A stretch of DNA of 64,000 nt from Brochothrix thermosphacta DSM 20171 = FSL F6-1036 (GCF_036884295.1 NZ_CP145608.1:62001-126000), one strand, 5' to 3'; counted from the stretch's first letter, positions 1 to 10,310 are shown. The notes: generated by a model from the letters alone, not told the origin. Numbers and translations: made by a program.

Positions 1-1127
1 CAGCCAATCGCTACCCCATCCAAACTTATGTGGTCGAACAAAATGATATCTTGATCAAAGAAGCAATTGAGCGAGAGTTATCTCGTTCAGGACAAGTGTT
101 TTATCTACATAACCGTGTGGATAGTATCGTTCAAAAAGCAGATCGTATTCAAGCTTTAGTTCCGAATGCACGCGTGGGATATGCACATGGACAAATGACT
201 GAAAATGAATTGGAATCGACTATTTTACGCTTTTTAGAAAATGAATTTGACGTACTGGTAACGACAACAATTATCGAAACGGGTGTCGATATCCCTAATG
301 TTAATACATTGTTAGTTGAAAATGCAGACCGTATGGGCTTATCACAATTGTATCAATTAAGAGGGCGTGTCGGTCGTTCAAATCGTATTGCTTATGCTTA
401 CTTCATGCACGAAAAAAATAAAGTGTTGCGCGAGGAAGCTGAAAAACGTCTCCAAGCAATTAAAGAGTTTACAGAATTAGGCTCAGGCTTTAAAATAGCG
501 ATGCGTGATCTTAGCATACGAGGTGCCGGAAATATCTTAGGCGCACAACAACATGGCTTTATTGATTCAGTAGGATTTGATCTTTACTCGCAAATGTTGA
601 GCGATGCTATCAATGAGCGTATGCCACAAGTTGGTGAAAAACAAGGCGAATCCAGCACAGTGGAAATTGACTTGCCACTGGATGCGTATATTCCTGACTA
701 CTATATCGAAGACAGTCGCCAAAAAATTGAAATGTACAAACGCTTCCGTCAGATAACGACGACGGAAAATATTATGCAATTACAAGATGATATGATTGAT
801 CGTTTTGGGGAGTACCCACAACAAGTCGCTGATTTGTTTATCATTTCAGAAATTAAATTGAATGCTGAAAAAGTAGGTATTCAAACAATTAAATTGAAGA
901 AAAATAGTATCGAGTTATTACTGAGTGAAGAAGCAACACAATTAATAGATGGTGCAAAAGTGTTTAAAGCTTTGGATATGTTGGGACGTCAGTCAGGTGT
1001 TGGAATGACAGAACAGCAGCTAGCGGTGACGTATCGTCTTCCAGGCACAGACCCAGCACAATGGTTGCCAACTTTAAGTAAATTTATTGAACAATTAACG
1101 TATGCAACTAAGGATGAAATAAAGTAA
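1..1127 (+). CDS. mfd: Transcription-repair coupling factor Mfd, C-terminal part (partial, 5' end outside window)
   Basis: The reading frame is open from the window edge (first full codon at 3) to a TAA at 1125-1127, so only the last ~375 residues are present. Mfd is a DNA translocase that removes RNA polymerase stalled at lesions and recruits UvrA. The visible part holds the second RecA-like helicase lobe, with [13 protein letters not shown] (motif V) and QLRGRVGRS (motif VI), then the relay/TRG region and the C-terminal regulatory domain. RecG shares the helicase motifs, but the C-terminal domain and the following yabM-rqcP-divIC order match mfd. The next gene begins 19 bases downstream, suggesting cotranscription. 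Confidence 0.95.
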   Translation, partial: ANRYPIQTYVVEQNDILIKEAIERELSRSGQVFYLHNRVDSIVQKADRIQALVPNARVGYAHGQMTENELESTILRFLENEFDVLVTTTIIETGVDIPNVNTLLVENADRMGLSQLYQLRGRVGRSNRIAYAYFMHEKNKVLREEAEKRLQAIKEFTELGSGFKIAMRDLSIRGAGNILGAQQHGFIDSVGFDLYSQMLSDAINERMPQVGEKQGESSTVEIDLPLDAYIPDYYIEDSRQKIEMYKRFRQITTTENIMQLQDDMIDRFGEYPQQVADLFIISEIKLNAEKVGIQTIKLKKNSIELLLSEEATQLIDGAKVFKALDMLGRQSGVGMTEQQLAVTYRLPGTDPAQWLPTLSKFIEQLTYATKDEIK

Positions 1128-1146
1128 CGACAAAGGAGTGAGGAGA

Positions 1147-2724
1147 ATGGGGACCAAAATAAACACAACGCTTTTTCAAGGTGCCCTCATTCTAACGTTG
1201 GCATCATTACTTTCAAAATTATTGTCAGCTGTTTATCGTGTACCTTTTCAAAATATGGTCGGCGATGAAGGGTTTTATATTTTTCAACAGGCGTATCCTT
1301 TTTATGGTATAAGTATGACATTATCTTTAACAGCTGCACCTCTCTTTATTTCTAAAGTTGTTGCTGAATACAACGGTGATTATAATGCTCAAAGATGGTT
1401 CTTGGAACGAAGTAAACGTTATTTAGGGGTGTTGGGTTTTGTGTTATTCATAGCCCTTTTTATTGCGGCTCCTTGGTTAGCTAATACGATGGGTGATCCC
1501 AGTTTAACGGGTATTATTCGCGTAACAAGTGTCACGTATTTACTGTTACCTTATTTAGGCAGTTACCGCGGTTTTTATCAAGGGGATAATGATATGACGC
1601 CTACCGCAGTATCTCAGGCGGTAGAGCAGGTTGTGCGTGTTGCAATTATCATTGTGGGTGCCTATATAGGTGTATATGTTTTAGATGTATCGCTTTATCA
1701 TGTGGGTGAATTGGCCATGTCAGGTGCGATTATTGGTGGTGCAGCCGGTGCAATTATATTGGCAGTGTTCGATAAAAAGCGCCGTGGTTTACAGCAGATA
1801 CCTACAATGCGACCGGAAAACCTCCAGTTACCACGTGGAATTTGGCGGGACATGTTTGCCGTGATTATAACGAGTGCTTTACTGATTTGGTTTCAAATGG
1901 CAGATGCTTTTCAAATTTTTCGTTTGTTAGTTGCTAGCGGGATTGAGACAGATCAAGCTAAAATTCTTAAGGGAGTGTATGATCGGGGGCAACCATTAAT
2001 ACAATTAGGTGTGGTGGTTGTTACGAGCTTTAGTCTTTCTATCATACCGATGATATCAAAAGCACGCATTCAGCGTGAACGTGTTAAATTGCAACGTTTG
2101 GTTTCTTTCTTCATGCGAACAGGAATTGCATTGGGTTTGGCAATTACTGTGGCGTTAGTTGTGATGATGCCAACATTGAACTATACATTGTTTGCTGATT
2201 ATGAAGGTGTTGATGTGCTGCAAGTTTTTGTAGCAGGGCTGTTTTTATTAACCTTGTTAGTTATCATTACGAGTGTATTGCAAGGATTTAATAGTATGAA
2301 GGCACCTGCAATTGCAGCGGTGTGTGGCATAATTATCAAAGTAATGTTGAATGGTGTTTGGTTACCTGAACATGGTATTATAGGAGGTGCATGGGCGACG
2401 AATAGCGCTTTGTTGGCCAGTGTATTGATTAGCGTTGTGATTTTAAAACAATCAATCAATTTTGAATGGCCGTCATGGCAGTTTTTAATTAAATTAAGCT
2501 TTAGTGTAGCACTGATGGCGGCGCCTTTAATTATTATTAATTATTTGCCGTTTGTAACAAACCATCGAATTGTTGGTCTAGTAGTGTTAATTATAGCTAG
2601 TTTGATAGGTGCGTTGCTGTTCCTGTTTAGTGCGAGTTACTTACGAGTGATTACCAGACAAGATATTGTGATGCTGCCGATGGGTAGAAGTGTAATAAAG
2701 CTTATCAAAAAAATGAAAAGGTGA
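1147..2724 (+). CDS. Polysaccharide/lipid flippase of the MATE-like SpoVB/YabM family
   Basis: A 525-residue integral membrane protein with about 14 hydrophobic segments along its whole length, typical of the oligosaccharidyl-lipid flippase (MOP) superfamily. The N-terminal SLLSKLLSAVYRVPFQ is characteristic of the SpoVB/YabM branch, whose members move lipid-linked cell-wall or polysaccharide precursors across the membrane. I chose ATG 1147 because AAAGGAG (1132-1138) lies 8 bases upstream; an in-frame GTG at 1138 overlaps that site. It sits between mfd and the S4-domain gene, as yabM does in Bacillus, which supports the family call. The exact substrate cannot be read from the sequence. Confidence 0.85.
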   Translation: MGTKINTTLFQGALILTLASLLSKLLSAVYRVPFQNMVGDEGFYIFQQAYPFYGISMTLSLTAAPLFISKVVAEYNGDYNAQRWFLERSKRYLGVLGFVLFIALFIAAPWLANTMGDPSLTGIIRVTSVTYLLLPYLGSYRGFYQGDNDMTPTAVSQAVEQVVRVAIIIVGAYIGVYVLDVSLYHVGELAMSGAIIGGAAGAIILAVFDKKRRGLQQIPTMRPENLQLPRGIWRDMFAVIITSALLIWFQMADAFQIFRLLVASGIETDQAKILKGVYDRGQPLIQLGVVVVTSFSLSIIPMISKARIQRERVKLQRLVSFFMRTGIALGLAITVALVVMMPTLNYTLFADYEGVDVLQVFVAGLFLLTLLVIITSVLQGFNSMKAPAIAAVCGIIIKVMLNGVWLPEHGIIGGAWATNSALLASVLISVVILKQSINFEWPSWQFLIKLSFSVALMAAPLIIINYLPFVTNHRIVGLVVLIIASLIGALLFLFSASYLRVITRQDIVMLPMGRSVIKLIKKMKR

Positions 2725-2733
2725 GGATATAAT

Positions 2734-2991
2734 ATGGATGTAACAATGAGATTAGATAAATTTTTGAAAATATCACGAATTATTAAACGTCGTGCTGTCG
2801 CTAAAGAAGCGGCAGAAAAAGGCCGTATCCAAATCAATGGGAATGTCGCAAAACCAAGTGCAAATGTAAAAGTTGGTGATGAGCTTACTATTCAGTTTGG
2901 TGCTAAAATAATTACAGCTAAGGTGGAACGCCTTGATACATCAACAAAAAAAGAAGATGCGGAAAAAATGTATACCCTTTTAAGCGAATAA
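2734..2991 (+). CDS. rqcP: RqcP/YabO, S4-domain RNA-binding protein of ribosome quality control
   Basis: An 85-residue basic protein made of a single S4 RNA-binding fold (MRLDKFLKISRIIKRR, then AKEAAEKGRIQINGNVAKPSANVKVGDEL). Family members in Bacillus (YabO/RqcP, Hsp15-like) bind the 50S subunit with RqcH and help poly-alanine tailing of stalled chains. GGTGAGGAT at 2719-2727 places the start at ATG 2734; an ATG at 2746 begins exactly at the conserved MRLDKFLK and is the alternative. It follows the flippase gene by nine bases, so it probably shares the mfd transcript. Confidence 0.88.
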   Translation: MDVTMRLDKFLKISRIIKRRAVAKEAAEKGRIQINGNVAKPSANVKVGDELTIQFGAKIITAKVERLDTSTKKEDAEKMYTLLSE

Positions 2992-3012
2992 AGAGATTAT
3001 TTTCAATAAGTA

Positions 3013-3042
3013 TTACTTTAGTCAATATTTGAATGGTATAAT
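3013..3042 (+). promoter_or_regulatory. Extended -10 promoter upstream of divIC
   Basis: A perfect TATAAT at 3037-3042 is preceded by TG (3034-3035), the extended -10 signature. The -35 candidate is weak (TTACTT, 3013-3018, 18-base spacer). It lies 120 bases before divIC. Confidence 0.6.
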
Positions 3043-3161
3043 ATTGATTAGATGATTAAGTCAATTGTTTTTATCTTTTTTTGTTATAACTAATAGACAA
3101 AAAGAGCTAAACTTGCTATTCTAAGCATATAACTACTTATTGTCGAAAGTGAGGTCAGATA

Positions 3162-3536
3162 ATGCCGAAATCGAAGCCATCAGTTACACAGATGAATAAT
3201 GAATACGTTCAAAGTAAAGCGAAAGACGAGAAACGTCATCAGAAATTCAAACTGATATTCAGACGTCGTGTGTTGTTTTACTCCGTAGTCGCAACGTTGG
3301 TTATAGGTATTCTTGTTTTTAATCTTGTGAAACAGCAACACTTGTTGGCGACAAATAAAAAACAAAGTACAGAGCTACAAACAAAATATAACCACTTAAT
3401 GCAGCAAGAAACAGCATATAAAGAGCAAGTGGAGCAATTGAAAGATCCAGAGTATGTTGCTAAACTTGCTCGCAGTGAGTATTATTTATCCAAAAATGGT
3501 GAAATCATTTTTACGATACCATCAAAAAAAGATTAG
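3162..3536 (+). CDS. divIC: Cell division protein DivIC (FtsB family)
   Basis: A 124-residue bitopic membrane protein: a basic cytoplasmic N-terminus (~43 residues), one transmembrane helix (~44-60, FYSVVATLVIGILVFNLV), an extracellular coiled coil (~65-100), and the family signature DPEYVAKLARSEYYLSKNGE near the C-terminus. DivIC forms the FtsL-DivIB-DivIC divisome subcomplex that activates septal peptidoglycan synthesis. Start ATG 3162 follows GTGAGGTC. Its place between rqcP and the S1-domain gene matches Bacillus after removal of yabP and yabQ. Confidence 0.93.
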   Translation: MPKSKPSVTQMNNEYVQSKAKDEKRHQKFKLIFRRRVLFYSVVATLVIGILVFNLVKQQHLLATNKKQSTELQTKYNHLMQQETAYKEQVEQLKDPEYVAKLARSEYYLSKNGEIIFTIPSKKD

Positions 3537-3591
3537 GCTATAAAGGAACAAAAATATAGATATTATAAAATTAAGAAGGAGCATTCTATTT

Positions 3592-4029
3592 ATGTCGATT
3601 GAAGTAGGTACTAAGGTAACGGGTAAAGTGACAGGAATTACAAATTTTGGAGCTTTTGTTGAACTTGAAGGTGGAAAAACAGGTCTTGTTCATATCAGTG
3701 AAGTTGCAGACAGCTATGTTAAAGATATTCATGATATTTTAACTGTTGGTGACGAGGTTACTGTTAAGGTAATGAACGTTGGGGATGATGGTAAGATTGG
3801 TCTATCGATTCGTCGTGCCATTGATAAGCCTGAAAGTGAAAAAACGACAACAACATCAAGTTATTCTTCACGTAAACCGAGAGCAGCGGTTAAAAAACCA
3901 ACTTTCGACAAACCAGAAGATTTTGAATCGAAAATGTCACGCTTCCTTAAAGATAGTGATGAGCGTCTTACGACTATCAAACGTCAAAGTGAGTCTAAAC
4001 GTGGCGGTAGAGGCGCACGTCGCAGCTAA
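3592..4029 (+). CDS. S1-domain RNA-binding protein (YabR/CvfD type)
   Basis: A 145-residue protein with one S1 domain at residues ~5-70 (GTKVTGKVTGITNFGAFVEL ... GLVHISEVADSYVKDIHDIL), followed by a basic, serine-rich linker and an RGGRGARRS tail. Relatives (YabR, CvfD, GSP13) bind RNA or ribosomes and act as translational regulators in other Firmicutes; the role here is inferred. The start follows AAGGAGC with 8-9 bases spacing. A terminator follows at 4075-4110, so the gene ends its transcription unit. Confidence 0.85.
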   Translation: MSIEVGTKVTGKVTGITNFGAFVELEGGKTGLVHISEVADSYVKDIHDILTVGDEVTVKVMNVGDDGKIGLSIRRAIDKPESEKTTTTSSYSSRKPRAAVKKPTFDKPEDFESKMSRFLKDSDERLTTIKRQSESKRGGRGARRS

Positions 4030-4074
4030 TATTTGCACGAATTGAGCTTGAAAGCAGAGCTCGTCGTCAATTTT

Positions 4075-4110
4075 GAGCATCGCTGTATGTTTACGCGATG
4101 TTCTTTTTTT
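4075..4110 (+). terminator. Rho-independent terminator after the S1-domain gene
   Basis: GAGCATCGC (4075-4083) pairs with GCGATGTTC (4095-4103) with one mismatch, followed by seven T. A separate small hairpin (GAGCT...AGCTC) lies just upstream at 4043-4062. Confidence 0.85.
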
Positions 4111-4124
4111 ATTAAGGAGAGGCT

Positions 4125-5513
4125 ATGATTTTTAATAAGCAGGTAGAGACATACAGCCAACAGCACGAATTACTACGCCCAGGCGATCATTATCTCCTGG
4201 GTGTTTCTGGTGGCGTTGATTCAATCGTATTATTACATTATTTTGTGAATAACCCTATGCTTAATAAACAGCTGACAGTGGTGCATGTTAATCATCAGTT
4301 ACGACCAGAAGCTGACATGGAAGCGAAGTTTGTGCGGGAGATTTGTGAAGCCTATGATGTTCCATTTATGGAAAAAATAATTGATGTACAAGGTATTCAA
4401 AAGTCTGAAAAAATCGGTTTAGAAGAAGCCGCACGTCAAGGACGTTACCGTTGTTTTGAAGAAGTAATGGTCAGTGTTGAAGCGTCTTCGCTAGTACTCG
4501 CTCATCATGCGGATGACCAGGTGGAAACGATATTAATGAGATTAACACGCGGCAGTCAAGGTAGCGGTTACGCAGGTATGCCGATTAAAAGAGCATTTAG
4601 CAGAGGTCAATTAATTCGACCTTTCTTAGCTGTTACAAAAAAGGATATTATGCTTTACGCTAAGGCTAATAAGTTAAAACATGTGGAAGATGCATCGAAC
4701 GCTGAAGATGATGCTACTCGCAATCGATTCAGACATCATGTTGTACCTTTATTGCAACAAGAAAACCAGCAAGTTGCAAAGCAGTTTTCAGCTTTTCATG
4801 AGGAGCAAACAGATTTAAGTGAATTTGCTACAACAATGATGCTAAAGCAAATAGAGGATGTTATCCTAAAAGAAGATAAACGATATGTTGTACAAATTGA
4901 AAAATTTAAAAAGCTGCATAAAATCATCCAAACTTTAATGATACGACAGGTTATCCGAGAATTATTACCGGATAATAGTGTGAGTATTAGCAAAAATAAC
5001 ATTATTGATGTGTTGGATTTATTGAAAGCAGCGTCTCCGTCTGCTAAACTATATTTACCTTCCGGATTACAATTGTTCCGCGTTTATGACGAAGCTTATT
5101 TCCAATTTGATAACATGGAGAAAAGTGAACGCTTTTATTATGAAATGCAACCATTAACAACAGTCCAGTTGTCGGGAAACGGCTCAATTAGCTGCGAAAT
5201 ACTAACAGAAGATACAATAATACATCCTGAAAAAACACAGTTGGTGCTAAATGCAACAGACATTGAATTTCCGCTGATTATAAGGTCCCGTTTACCTGGT
5301 GATCGTATAAAACTAAAAAAAACGGGCGGTACTCGCAAGCTGAAAAATATTTTGATTGATGAAAAAATACCGCAACATTTACGAGATGGTATCCCTGTTG
5401 TGACAGATGCAGCTGGTGAAATCATTTGGTTACCCACTTTAAAACATTCCGCCTTTTTGGCGTGTGTCAATAAAAAGCAACAACAATACTTGATTCAATA
5501 TAATAGTCTATAG
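4125..5513 (+). CDS. tilS: tRNA(Ile)-lysidine synthase TilS
   Basis: TilS converts C34 of the CAT-anticodon tRNA-Ile to lysidine with ATP and lysine so that it reads AUA codons. The 462-residue protein has the N-type ATP-pyrophosphatase P-loop SGGVDS at residues 28-33, the HVNHQLRPEA segment, LAHHADDQVETILMRLTRGS, and the C-terminal TilS domain with SRLPGDRIKLKKTGGTRKLK near residues ~388-410. ATG 4125 follows AAGGAGAGG. hpt starts 14 bases after the stop, the usual tilS-hpt pairing. Confidence 0.95.
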   Translation: MIFNKQVETYSQQHELLRPGDHYLLGVSGGVDSIVLLHYFVNNPMLNKQLTVVHVNHQLRPEADMEAKFVREICEAYDVPFMEKIIDVQGIQKSEKIGLEEAARQGRYRCFEEVMVSVEASSLVLAHHADDQVETILMRLTRGSQGSGYAGMPIKRAFSRGQLIRPFLAVTKKDIMLYAKANKLKHVEDASNAEDDATRNRFRHHVVPLLQQENQQVAKQFSAFHEEQTDLSEFATTMMLKQIEDVILKEDKRYVVQIEKFKKLHKIIQTLMIRQVIRELLPDNSVSISKNNIIDVLDLLKAASPSAKLYLPSGLQLFRVYDEAYFQFDNMEKSERFYYEMQPLTTVQLSGNGSISCEILTEDTIIHPEKTQLVLNATDIEFPLIIRSRLPGDRIKLKKTGGTRKLKNILIDEKIPQHLRDGIPVVTDAAGEIIWLPTLKHSAFLACVNKKQQQYLIQYNSL

Positions 5514-5527
5514 GAGGACGAAATTAG

Positions 5528-6067
5528 ATGCGTGAAGATATTTTAGAAGTACTTATTTCAGAAGAAGAGATTGCCCAAAAGGTTGAAGAGTTAGGAAAAG
5601 AGCTTACAGCTACTTATCAAGATAAGTTTCCATTAGTTATTGGGATTTTAAAAGGTGCAACACCATTTATGATGGATTTAGTACGTACAATTGATACGCA
5701 AGTAGAATTTGATTTTATGGATGTTTCAAGCTATGGTGCAGGCGTATCTTCAAGTGGTGAAGTTAAAATCATTAAAGATTTAGATGCTTCAGTTGAAGGT
5801 CGCGATTTAATCATCGTTGAAGATATTATTGATAGTGGTCGTACATTAGCTTACTTAATGAACATGCTGAAAAATCGTAAAGCTCGTTCAATTAAATTAG
5901 TAACACTGTTGGATAAACCAGCTGGACGCGTTGTTGATATTGAAGTAGATCATGCATGTTTTAACGTGCCAAATGAATTTGTCGTGGGTTATGGTCTTGA
6001 TTATGCAGAACGATATCGTAACTTGCCGTACATCGGTATTTTAAAACCTGAAGTGTACACGGATTAA
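5528..6067 (+). CDS. hpt: Hypoxanthine-guanine phosphoribosyltransferase
   Basis: A 179-residue type I phosphoribosyltransferase that salvages hypoxanthine and guanine with PRPP to IMP and GMP. Visible motifs are [13 protein letters not shown] (PPi loop), DFMDVSSYG (flexible loop) and the PRPP signature [13 protein letters not shown] around residues 98-110. The length is normal. The TAGGAGG-type binding site lies just after the tilS stop. In Bacillus Hpt/TilS pairs have also been linked to ftsH expression, and ftsH is the next gene here. Confidence 0.95.
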   Translation: MREDILEVLISEEEIAQKVEELGKELTATYQDKFPLVIGILKGATPFMMDLVRTIDTQVEFDFMDVSSYGAGVSSSGEVKIIKDLDASVEGRDLIIVEDIIDSGRTLAYLMNMLKNRKARSIKLVTLLDKPAGRVVDIEVDHACFNVPNEFVVGYGLDYAERYRNLPYIGILKPEVYTD

Positions 6068-6092
6068 TTATAAGTGAATAAAGGTCAAATTA

Positions 6093-6122
6093 TTGGGAAA
6101 AGAAAATCCTTTATGCTATTAT
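6093..6122 (+). promoter_or_regulatory. ftsH promoter with extended -10
   Basis: TTGGGA (6093-6098), 18-base spacer, TATTAT (6117-6122) preceded by TGC. This leaves an untranslated leader of roughly 175 bases before ftsH. Confidence 0.6.
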
Positions 6123-6297
6123 TAATGTAGCTTTTTAAGACGAATTGCAAGGGGTAAACTCCTGAGCTTTAAGTAAAATTAAGTATTTTAAGAGTGTAAG
6201 TGCGAGTGGGAAAATTTGTATCAGTGGAACAAAATAAATAGCTCTTTATGCTATTAGTGGGTACTGTTGATCAGAAAAACACTTACATCAGAGGAGG
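6109..6297 (+). promoter_or_regulatory. Structured ftsH leader with duplicated promoter core
   Basis: The 13-base sequence CTTTATGCTATTA occurs at 6109-6121 and again, exactly, at 6244-6256, duplicating the extended -10 element. In addition TGTAAGTG (6195-6202) is perfectly complementary to CACTTACA (6280-6287), which ends three bases before the GAGGAGG binding site (6291-6297). The pairing could therefore modulate ribosome access. Function is inference. Confidence 0.45.
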
Positions 6298-6303
6298 TAA
6301 GGA

Positions 6304-8334
6304 ATGAACCGTATTTTTAAACAAGGTATACTTTATGTCATTGTACTCGTTGTTATAGTGGGGATTGTTAACTTTATAAGTGGCGATAAAAACCAGCAAC
6401 GTGACATTCGTTACGATGAATTTACAACTGCATTAAAAGACAACAAAGTTGAGTCGTACTCAATTAAACCAAGCCGTGGTGTTTTTCTTATTGAAGGTAC
6501 ATATAAAGACAGCGCAGCGAATAAAAGCGATAAGAAAGATACTTTAGAATTTACAACATTTTCTGTCGATTCTGAAGTAACTGTTGCTGATATTAAGGCA
6601 GATACTGCTAAGGGTGTTAAAACTGAGGTTCTTCCTCAGGATCAACCAAGTGGTTGGGTAACATTCTTAACAACATTACTACCATTCTTGTTATTGTTAC
6701 TCTTCATTTTCTTTATGATGAGCCAAGCACAAGGCGGCGGTGGCGGCGGTAAGATGATGAACTTTGGTAAGAGTAAAGCGAAAATGTATGATAACTCTAA
6801 AATCAAAGTGCGTTTTTCTGACGTAGCGGGTGCTGATGAAGAGAAACAAGAACTTATTGAAGTTGTTGATTTCTTAAAAGATCCACGTAAATATGCAAGT
6901 CTAGGTGCAAGTATTCCTAAAGGTGTTCTTTTAGTAGGACCTCCGGGAACTGGTAAAACATTGCTTGCAAAAGCTGTTGCAGGTGAAGCCGGTACACCAT
7001 TCTTCTCAATTAGTGGTTCTGATTTCGTTGAGATGTTTGTTGGTGTTGGTGCTTCACGTGTACGTGATTTGTTTGAACAAGCGAAGAAAAATGCACCGTG
7101 TATTATCTTCATTGATGAAATTGATGCTGTTGGTCGTCAACGTGGCGCTGGTGTCGGTGGTGGACATGATGAGCGTGAGCAAACATTAAACCAGTTACTT
7201 GTTGAGATGGATGGTTTCCAAGGAAACGAAGGAATTATCATGATTGCAGCAACTAACCGTGCGGATGTTCTTGACCCTGCACTTTTACGTCCAGGTCGTT
7301 TTGACCGTCAAATTACTGTTGATCGCCCTGATGTTAAGGGACGTGAAGCTGTACTTAAAGTGCATGCTCGTAACAAACCATTTGCTGACGATGTTGATTT
7401 GAAAGCAATTGCACAACGTACGCCAGGTTTCTCTGGTGCTGACTTAGAAAACCTTTTAAACGAGGGTGCTCTTGTTGCAGCGCGTCGTGATAAAACTAAA
7501 ATTGATATGTCTGATATTGATGAAGCAACAGACCGTGTTATTGCGGGTCCTGCTAAGAAAAATCGTGTTATCAGTAAGAAAGAACGTAAAACAGTTGCTT
7601 TCCATGAAGCAGGCCATACGATTATTGGTACTGTTCTTGATGAAGCCGAAGTGGTGCATAAAGTAACGATTGTCCCTCGTGGACAAGCCGGTGGTTATGC
7701 TGTCATGATGCCAAAAGAAGATCGTTTCTTGTTAACTGAAAATGAATTGCTTGATCGTATCACTGGCTTGCTAGGTGGACGTGTTGCTGAAGATATCACT
7801 TTTGGTGAAGTATCAACAGGCGCAAGTAATGACTTTGAACGTGCAACTGAAATGGCTTACCGTATGGTAACCGAATGGGGAATGAGCAAAAAAATCGGAC
7901 CTCTTCAATTCAAAGGTAGCAATGACAATGTATTCTTAGGTCGCGATATGAATAGCGGAAAAGGTTTCTCTGACCAAATCGCTTATGAAATCGATACTGA
8001 AGTTCAACGCATTATCACAGATTGTTATACACGTGCGAAAGATATCTTAACTGAACACGAAGTGCAGTTAGGTGTTATCGCTAATAAATTACTTGAAATT
8101 GAAACGCTTAACGCGAAAGAAATCCGTAGCCTCTTTGAAACAGGCGAAATGCCAGCTGAAGAAGAAGCAGAAGATACAACAGCAGTTGTTGATGCAACAG
8201 CAAACGTATCGGTGGATGAAATTGGCGATAAAGAAACAACAGATGCTGTTGATAAACCAACAATCGATACAACTACTGCTGAAACAGTAAATGAATCGAC
8301 AATTGATAACCCAACAACAGAAGATAAAAAATAA
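6304..8334 (+). CDS. ftsH: ATP-dependent zinc metalloprotease FtsH
   Basis: A 676-residue membrane-anchored AAA+ protease that degrades misfolded membrane and regulatory proteins. Domains in order: transmembrane helix ~6-25; extracytoplasmic FtsH_ext ~26-115; second transmembrane helix ~118-140 followed by a six-glycine stretch; AAA module with GPPGTGKT at ~212-219, [10 protein letters not shown] (Walker B) and the SRH region; zinc protease with HEAGH at 434-438. The last ~40 residues are an acidic, Thr/Ala-rich disordered tail. Start ATG 6304 follows GAGGAGG. A terminator at 8346 closes the unit, and coaX, which follows ftsH in Bacillus, is missing. Confidence 0.97.
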   Translation: MNRIFKQGILYVIVLVVIVGIVNFISGDKNQQRDIRYDEFTTALKDNKVESYSIKPSRGVFLIEGTYKDSAANKSDKKDTLEFTTFSVDSEVTVADIKADTAKGVKTEVLPQDQPSGWVTFLTTLLPFLLLLLFIFFMMSQAQGGGGGGKMMNFGKSKAKMYDNSKIKVRFSDVAGADEEKQELIEVVDFLKDPRKYASLGASIPKGVLLVGPPGTGKTLLAKAVAGEAGTPFFSISGSDFVEMFVGVGASRVRDLFEQAKKNAPCIIFIDEIDAVGRQRGAGVGGGHDEREQTLNQLLVEMDGFQGNEGIIMIAATNRADVLDPALLRPGRFDRQITVDRPDVKGREAVLKVHARNKPFADDVDLKAIAQRTPGFSGADLENLLNEGALVAARRDKTKIDMSDIDEATDRVIAGPAKKNRVISKKERKTVAFHEAGHTIIGTVLDEAEVVHKVTIVPRGQAGGYAVMMPKEDRFLLTENELLDRITGLLGGRVAEDITFGEVSTGASNDFERATEMAYRMVTEWGMSKKIGPLQFKGSNDNVFLGRDMNSGKGFSDQIAYEIDTEVQRIITDCYTRAKDILTEHEVQLGVIANKLLEIETLNAKEIRSLFETGEMPAEEEAEDTTAVVDATANVSVDEIGDKETTDAVDKPTIDTTTAETVNESTIDNPTTEDKK

Positions 8335-8345
8335 AAATTAGCATG

Positions 8346-8376
8346 AGTGAGCCAGGGAATGCGTGGCTCACTTTTT
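8346..8376 (+). terminator. Rho-independent terminator after ftsH
   Basis: AGTGAGCC pairs with GGCTCACT across an 11-base loop and is followed by five T. It ends only 19 bases before the hslO start, so some readthrough into hslO is possible. Confidence 0.8.
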
Positions 8377-8395
8377 GTTTAGAGGAGCTATGGAA

Positions 8396-9280
8396 ATGAA
8401 AGATTATTTAATTAAAGCAGTTGCTTGTGATTCACAAGTTCGTGCTTTTGCAGCAATTACAACAAATACTGTGGGAGAAGCTCAAAGCCGTCACAATACT
8501 TTGCCGGTCACATCGGCAGCTCTAGGACGTTCGATGACAGGTGCATTGATGTTGGGTATGAGTGGAAAAGGTGATCAAAAAATCACTTTGAAAATTGAAG
8601 GTGATGGACCAATCGGCGCTATTATTGCCGACAGTGATGCACATGGTAAAGTGCGAGGTTATGTACAAAACCCGCATGTTCATTTTACAGAGTTGAATGA
8701 GAGCGGCAAACTTGATGTGCGTCGTGGAGTTGGAACAACAGGTACGGTTACAGTAACAAAAGACATTGGTATGCGTGAAAAAATTAATGGGCAAGTGCCG
8801 TTGATTTCAGGTGAAATAAGTGAAGATATCACATATTACTTAGCGACAAGTGAACAAATTCCTTCGGCAGTTGGCGCAGGTGTTTTAGTTAATCCAGATG
8901 CAACAATTCAAGCATCTGGCGGTTTTATGATTCAATTATTACCAAATGCATCTGATGAAGTTATTTCACAAATTGAGAATAAACTAGCAGCAATGCCAAC
9001 AATCTCTAAATTAATAGATGAAGGTCGTACGCCAGAAGAAATCTTAACTGATATTCTTGGCGATGATGTTAAAGTTTTGGAAAAAGTTCCTGTTGAGTTT
9101 GAGTGTGTGTGCTCTAAAGAGCGCTTTTCATCAGCAATTGTGACTTTAGGTGAAAAAGAAATTCGTGATATGATTGAAGAAGATGGTGGGGCAGAAGCAA
9201 GTTGTCACTTCTGTGGTAATAAATACGATTTTTCAGTCACAGACTTAGAGGGTTTAATCGAAGAAACAAAAAACAAATAA
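8396..9280 (+). CDS. hslO: Redox-regulated chaperone Hsp33
   Basis: A 294-residue cytoplasmic holdase activated by oxidation and unfolding. The C-terminal redox switch is intact: C237-V-C239 and C270-H-F-C273 form the zinc-binding CxC...CxxC set. The N-terminal domain shows [23 protein letters not shown] and [10 protein letters not shown], typical of the family. ATG 8396 is chosen because GAGGAG (8382-8387) is 8 bases upstream; ATG 8390 would leave only 2 bases, and upstream in-frame codons fall inside the terminator. It lies between ftsH and cysK as in Bacillus. Confidence 0.95.
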   Translation: MKDYLIKAVACDSQVRAFAAITTNTVGEAQSRHNTLPVTSAALGRSMTGALMLGMSGKGDQKITLKIEGDGPIGAIIADSDAHGKVRGYVQNPHVHFTELNESGKLDVRRGVGTTGTVTVTKDIGMREKINGQVPLISGEISEDITYYLATSEQIPSAVGAGVLVNPDATIQASGGFMIQLLPNASDEVISQIENKLAAMPTISKLIDEGRTPEEILTDILGDDVKVLEKVPVEFECVCSKERFSSAIVTLGEKEIRDMIEEDGGAEASCHFCGNKYDFSVTDLEGLIEETKNK

Positions 9281-9291
9281 ACAGTCTAATC

Positions 9292-9320
9292 TTGACAAGA
9301 ATACTAGGAATTGATAAAGT
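9292..9320 (+). promoter_or_regulatory. Promoter of cysK
   Basis: TTGACA (9292-9297), 17-base spacer, TAAAGT (9315-9320). The start codon lies about 32 bases further, leaving a short leader with no room for a riboswitch. Confidence 0.65.
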
Positions 9321-9352
9321 TGATTTAACAACAAACTGAAGGAGTGTTAAAA

Positions 9353-10285
9353 ATGGCAATTTATAATTCTGCACTAGATTTAGTAGGAAGCACACCGATT
9401 GTTAAGTTAAATCGCTTAGTCAAAGAAGGCGACGCTGAAGTTTATGTGAAGCTTGAGTATCAAAATCCTGGCGGAAGCGTTAAAGATCGTATTGCGAAAG
9501 CGATGATTGAAGATGCTGAAAAAGCAGGTTTGTTAAAAACAGGCGATACTATTGTTGAACCTACGAGTGGGAACACAGGTATTGGATTAGCTTTTGTTGC
9601 AGCAGTCAAAGGTTATGCCTCTGTGTTTGTGATGCCTGATACAATGAGTATTGAACGTCGTAAACTTTTAGAGGCCTACGGTGCTAAGTTGGTTTTAACA
9701 CCAGGTGCAGAAGGAATGAAGGGCGCCATTGCAAAAGCAAAAGAACTGTCGGAAACAGACGGTTATTTTATGCCTCAACAGTTTAGTAATCCTTCCAACC
9801 CAGCTATTCACGAAACCACAACAGGACCTGAAATTCTTGCTGATTTTGGTGATAAAGGTTTAGACGCCTTCATTGCAGGCGTTGGAACAGGTGGCACAAT
9901 TTCTGGTGTTGGCCATGTATTGAAAAAAGCAAATCCTGACGTGAAAATTTATGCATTAGAACCATTGGAGTCGCCTGTACTTGCAGGTGGTAATCCCAGT
10001 CCTCATAAAATCCAAGGTATTGGTGCAGGTTTTATCCCAGATACTTTAGATACAGAAGTTTATGATGGTATTTTACAAGTATCAAGTGAAAATGCATTAA
10101 AAACAGCACGTCTTGTTGCGAGTCAAGAAGGTCTGCTAGTAGGTATTTCTTCAGGTGCAACTATTTATGCAGCATTAGAACAAGCAGCTAAATTAGGTGC
10201 AGGTAAAAAAATATTAGCGATTGTTGCGAGCAATGGGGAACGATACTTAAGTACACCTTTATATGAATTTGATGATCAGGTTTAA
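9353..10285 (+). CDS. cysK: Cysteine synthase A (O-acetylserine sulfhydrylase)
   Basis: A 310-residue PLP enzyme making cysteine from O-acetylserine and sulfide. The PLP lysine is K44 in GGSVKDRIA, the substrate loop is [11 protein letters not shown] (~71-81), and the phosphate-binding [10 protein letters not shown] follows at ~178-187. ATG 9353 follows AAGGAG at 8-9 bases spacing. It has its own promoter and terminator, so it is probably monocistronic. CysE, which supplies the substrate, is encoded near 29.4 kb. No pab genes separate it from folP. Confidence 0.96.
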   Translation: MAIYNSALDLVGSTPIVKLNRLVKEGDAEVYVKLEYQNPGGSVKDRIAKAMIEDAEKAGLLKTGDTIVEPTSGNTGIGLAFVAAVKGYASVFVMPDTMSIERRKLLEAYGAKLVLTPGAEGMKGAIAKAKELSETDGYFMPQQFSNPSNPAIHETTTGPEILADFGDKGLDAFIAGVGTGGTISGVGHVLKKANPDVKIYALEPLESPVLAGGNPSPHKIQGIGAGFIPDTLDTEVYDGILQVSSENALKTARLVASQEGLLVGISSGATIYAALEQAAKLGAGKKILAIVASNGERYLSTPLYEFDDQV

Positions 10286-10310
10286 TTCAAATTAAACGAT
10301 ACATTATTTT

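Noticed and set aside
6083-6089. GGTCAAA upstream of ftsH as a CtsR site
   Set aside because: Only one heptad is present; the second half-site three bases later does not match.
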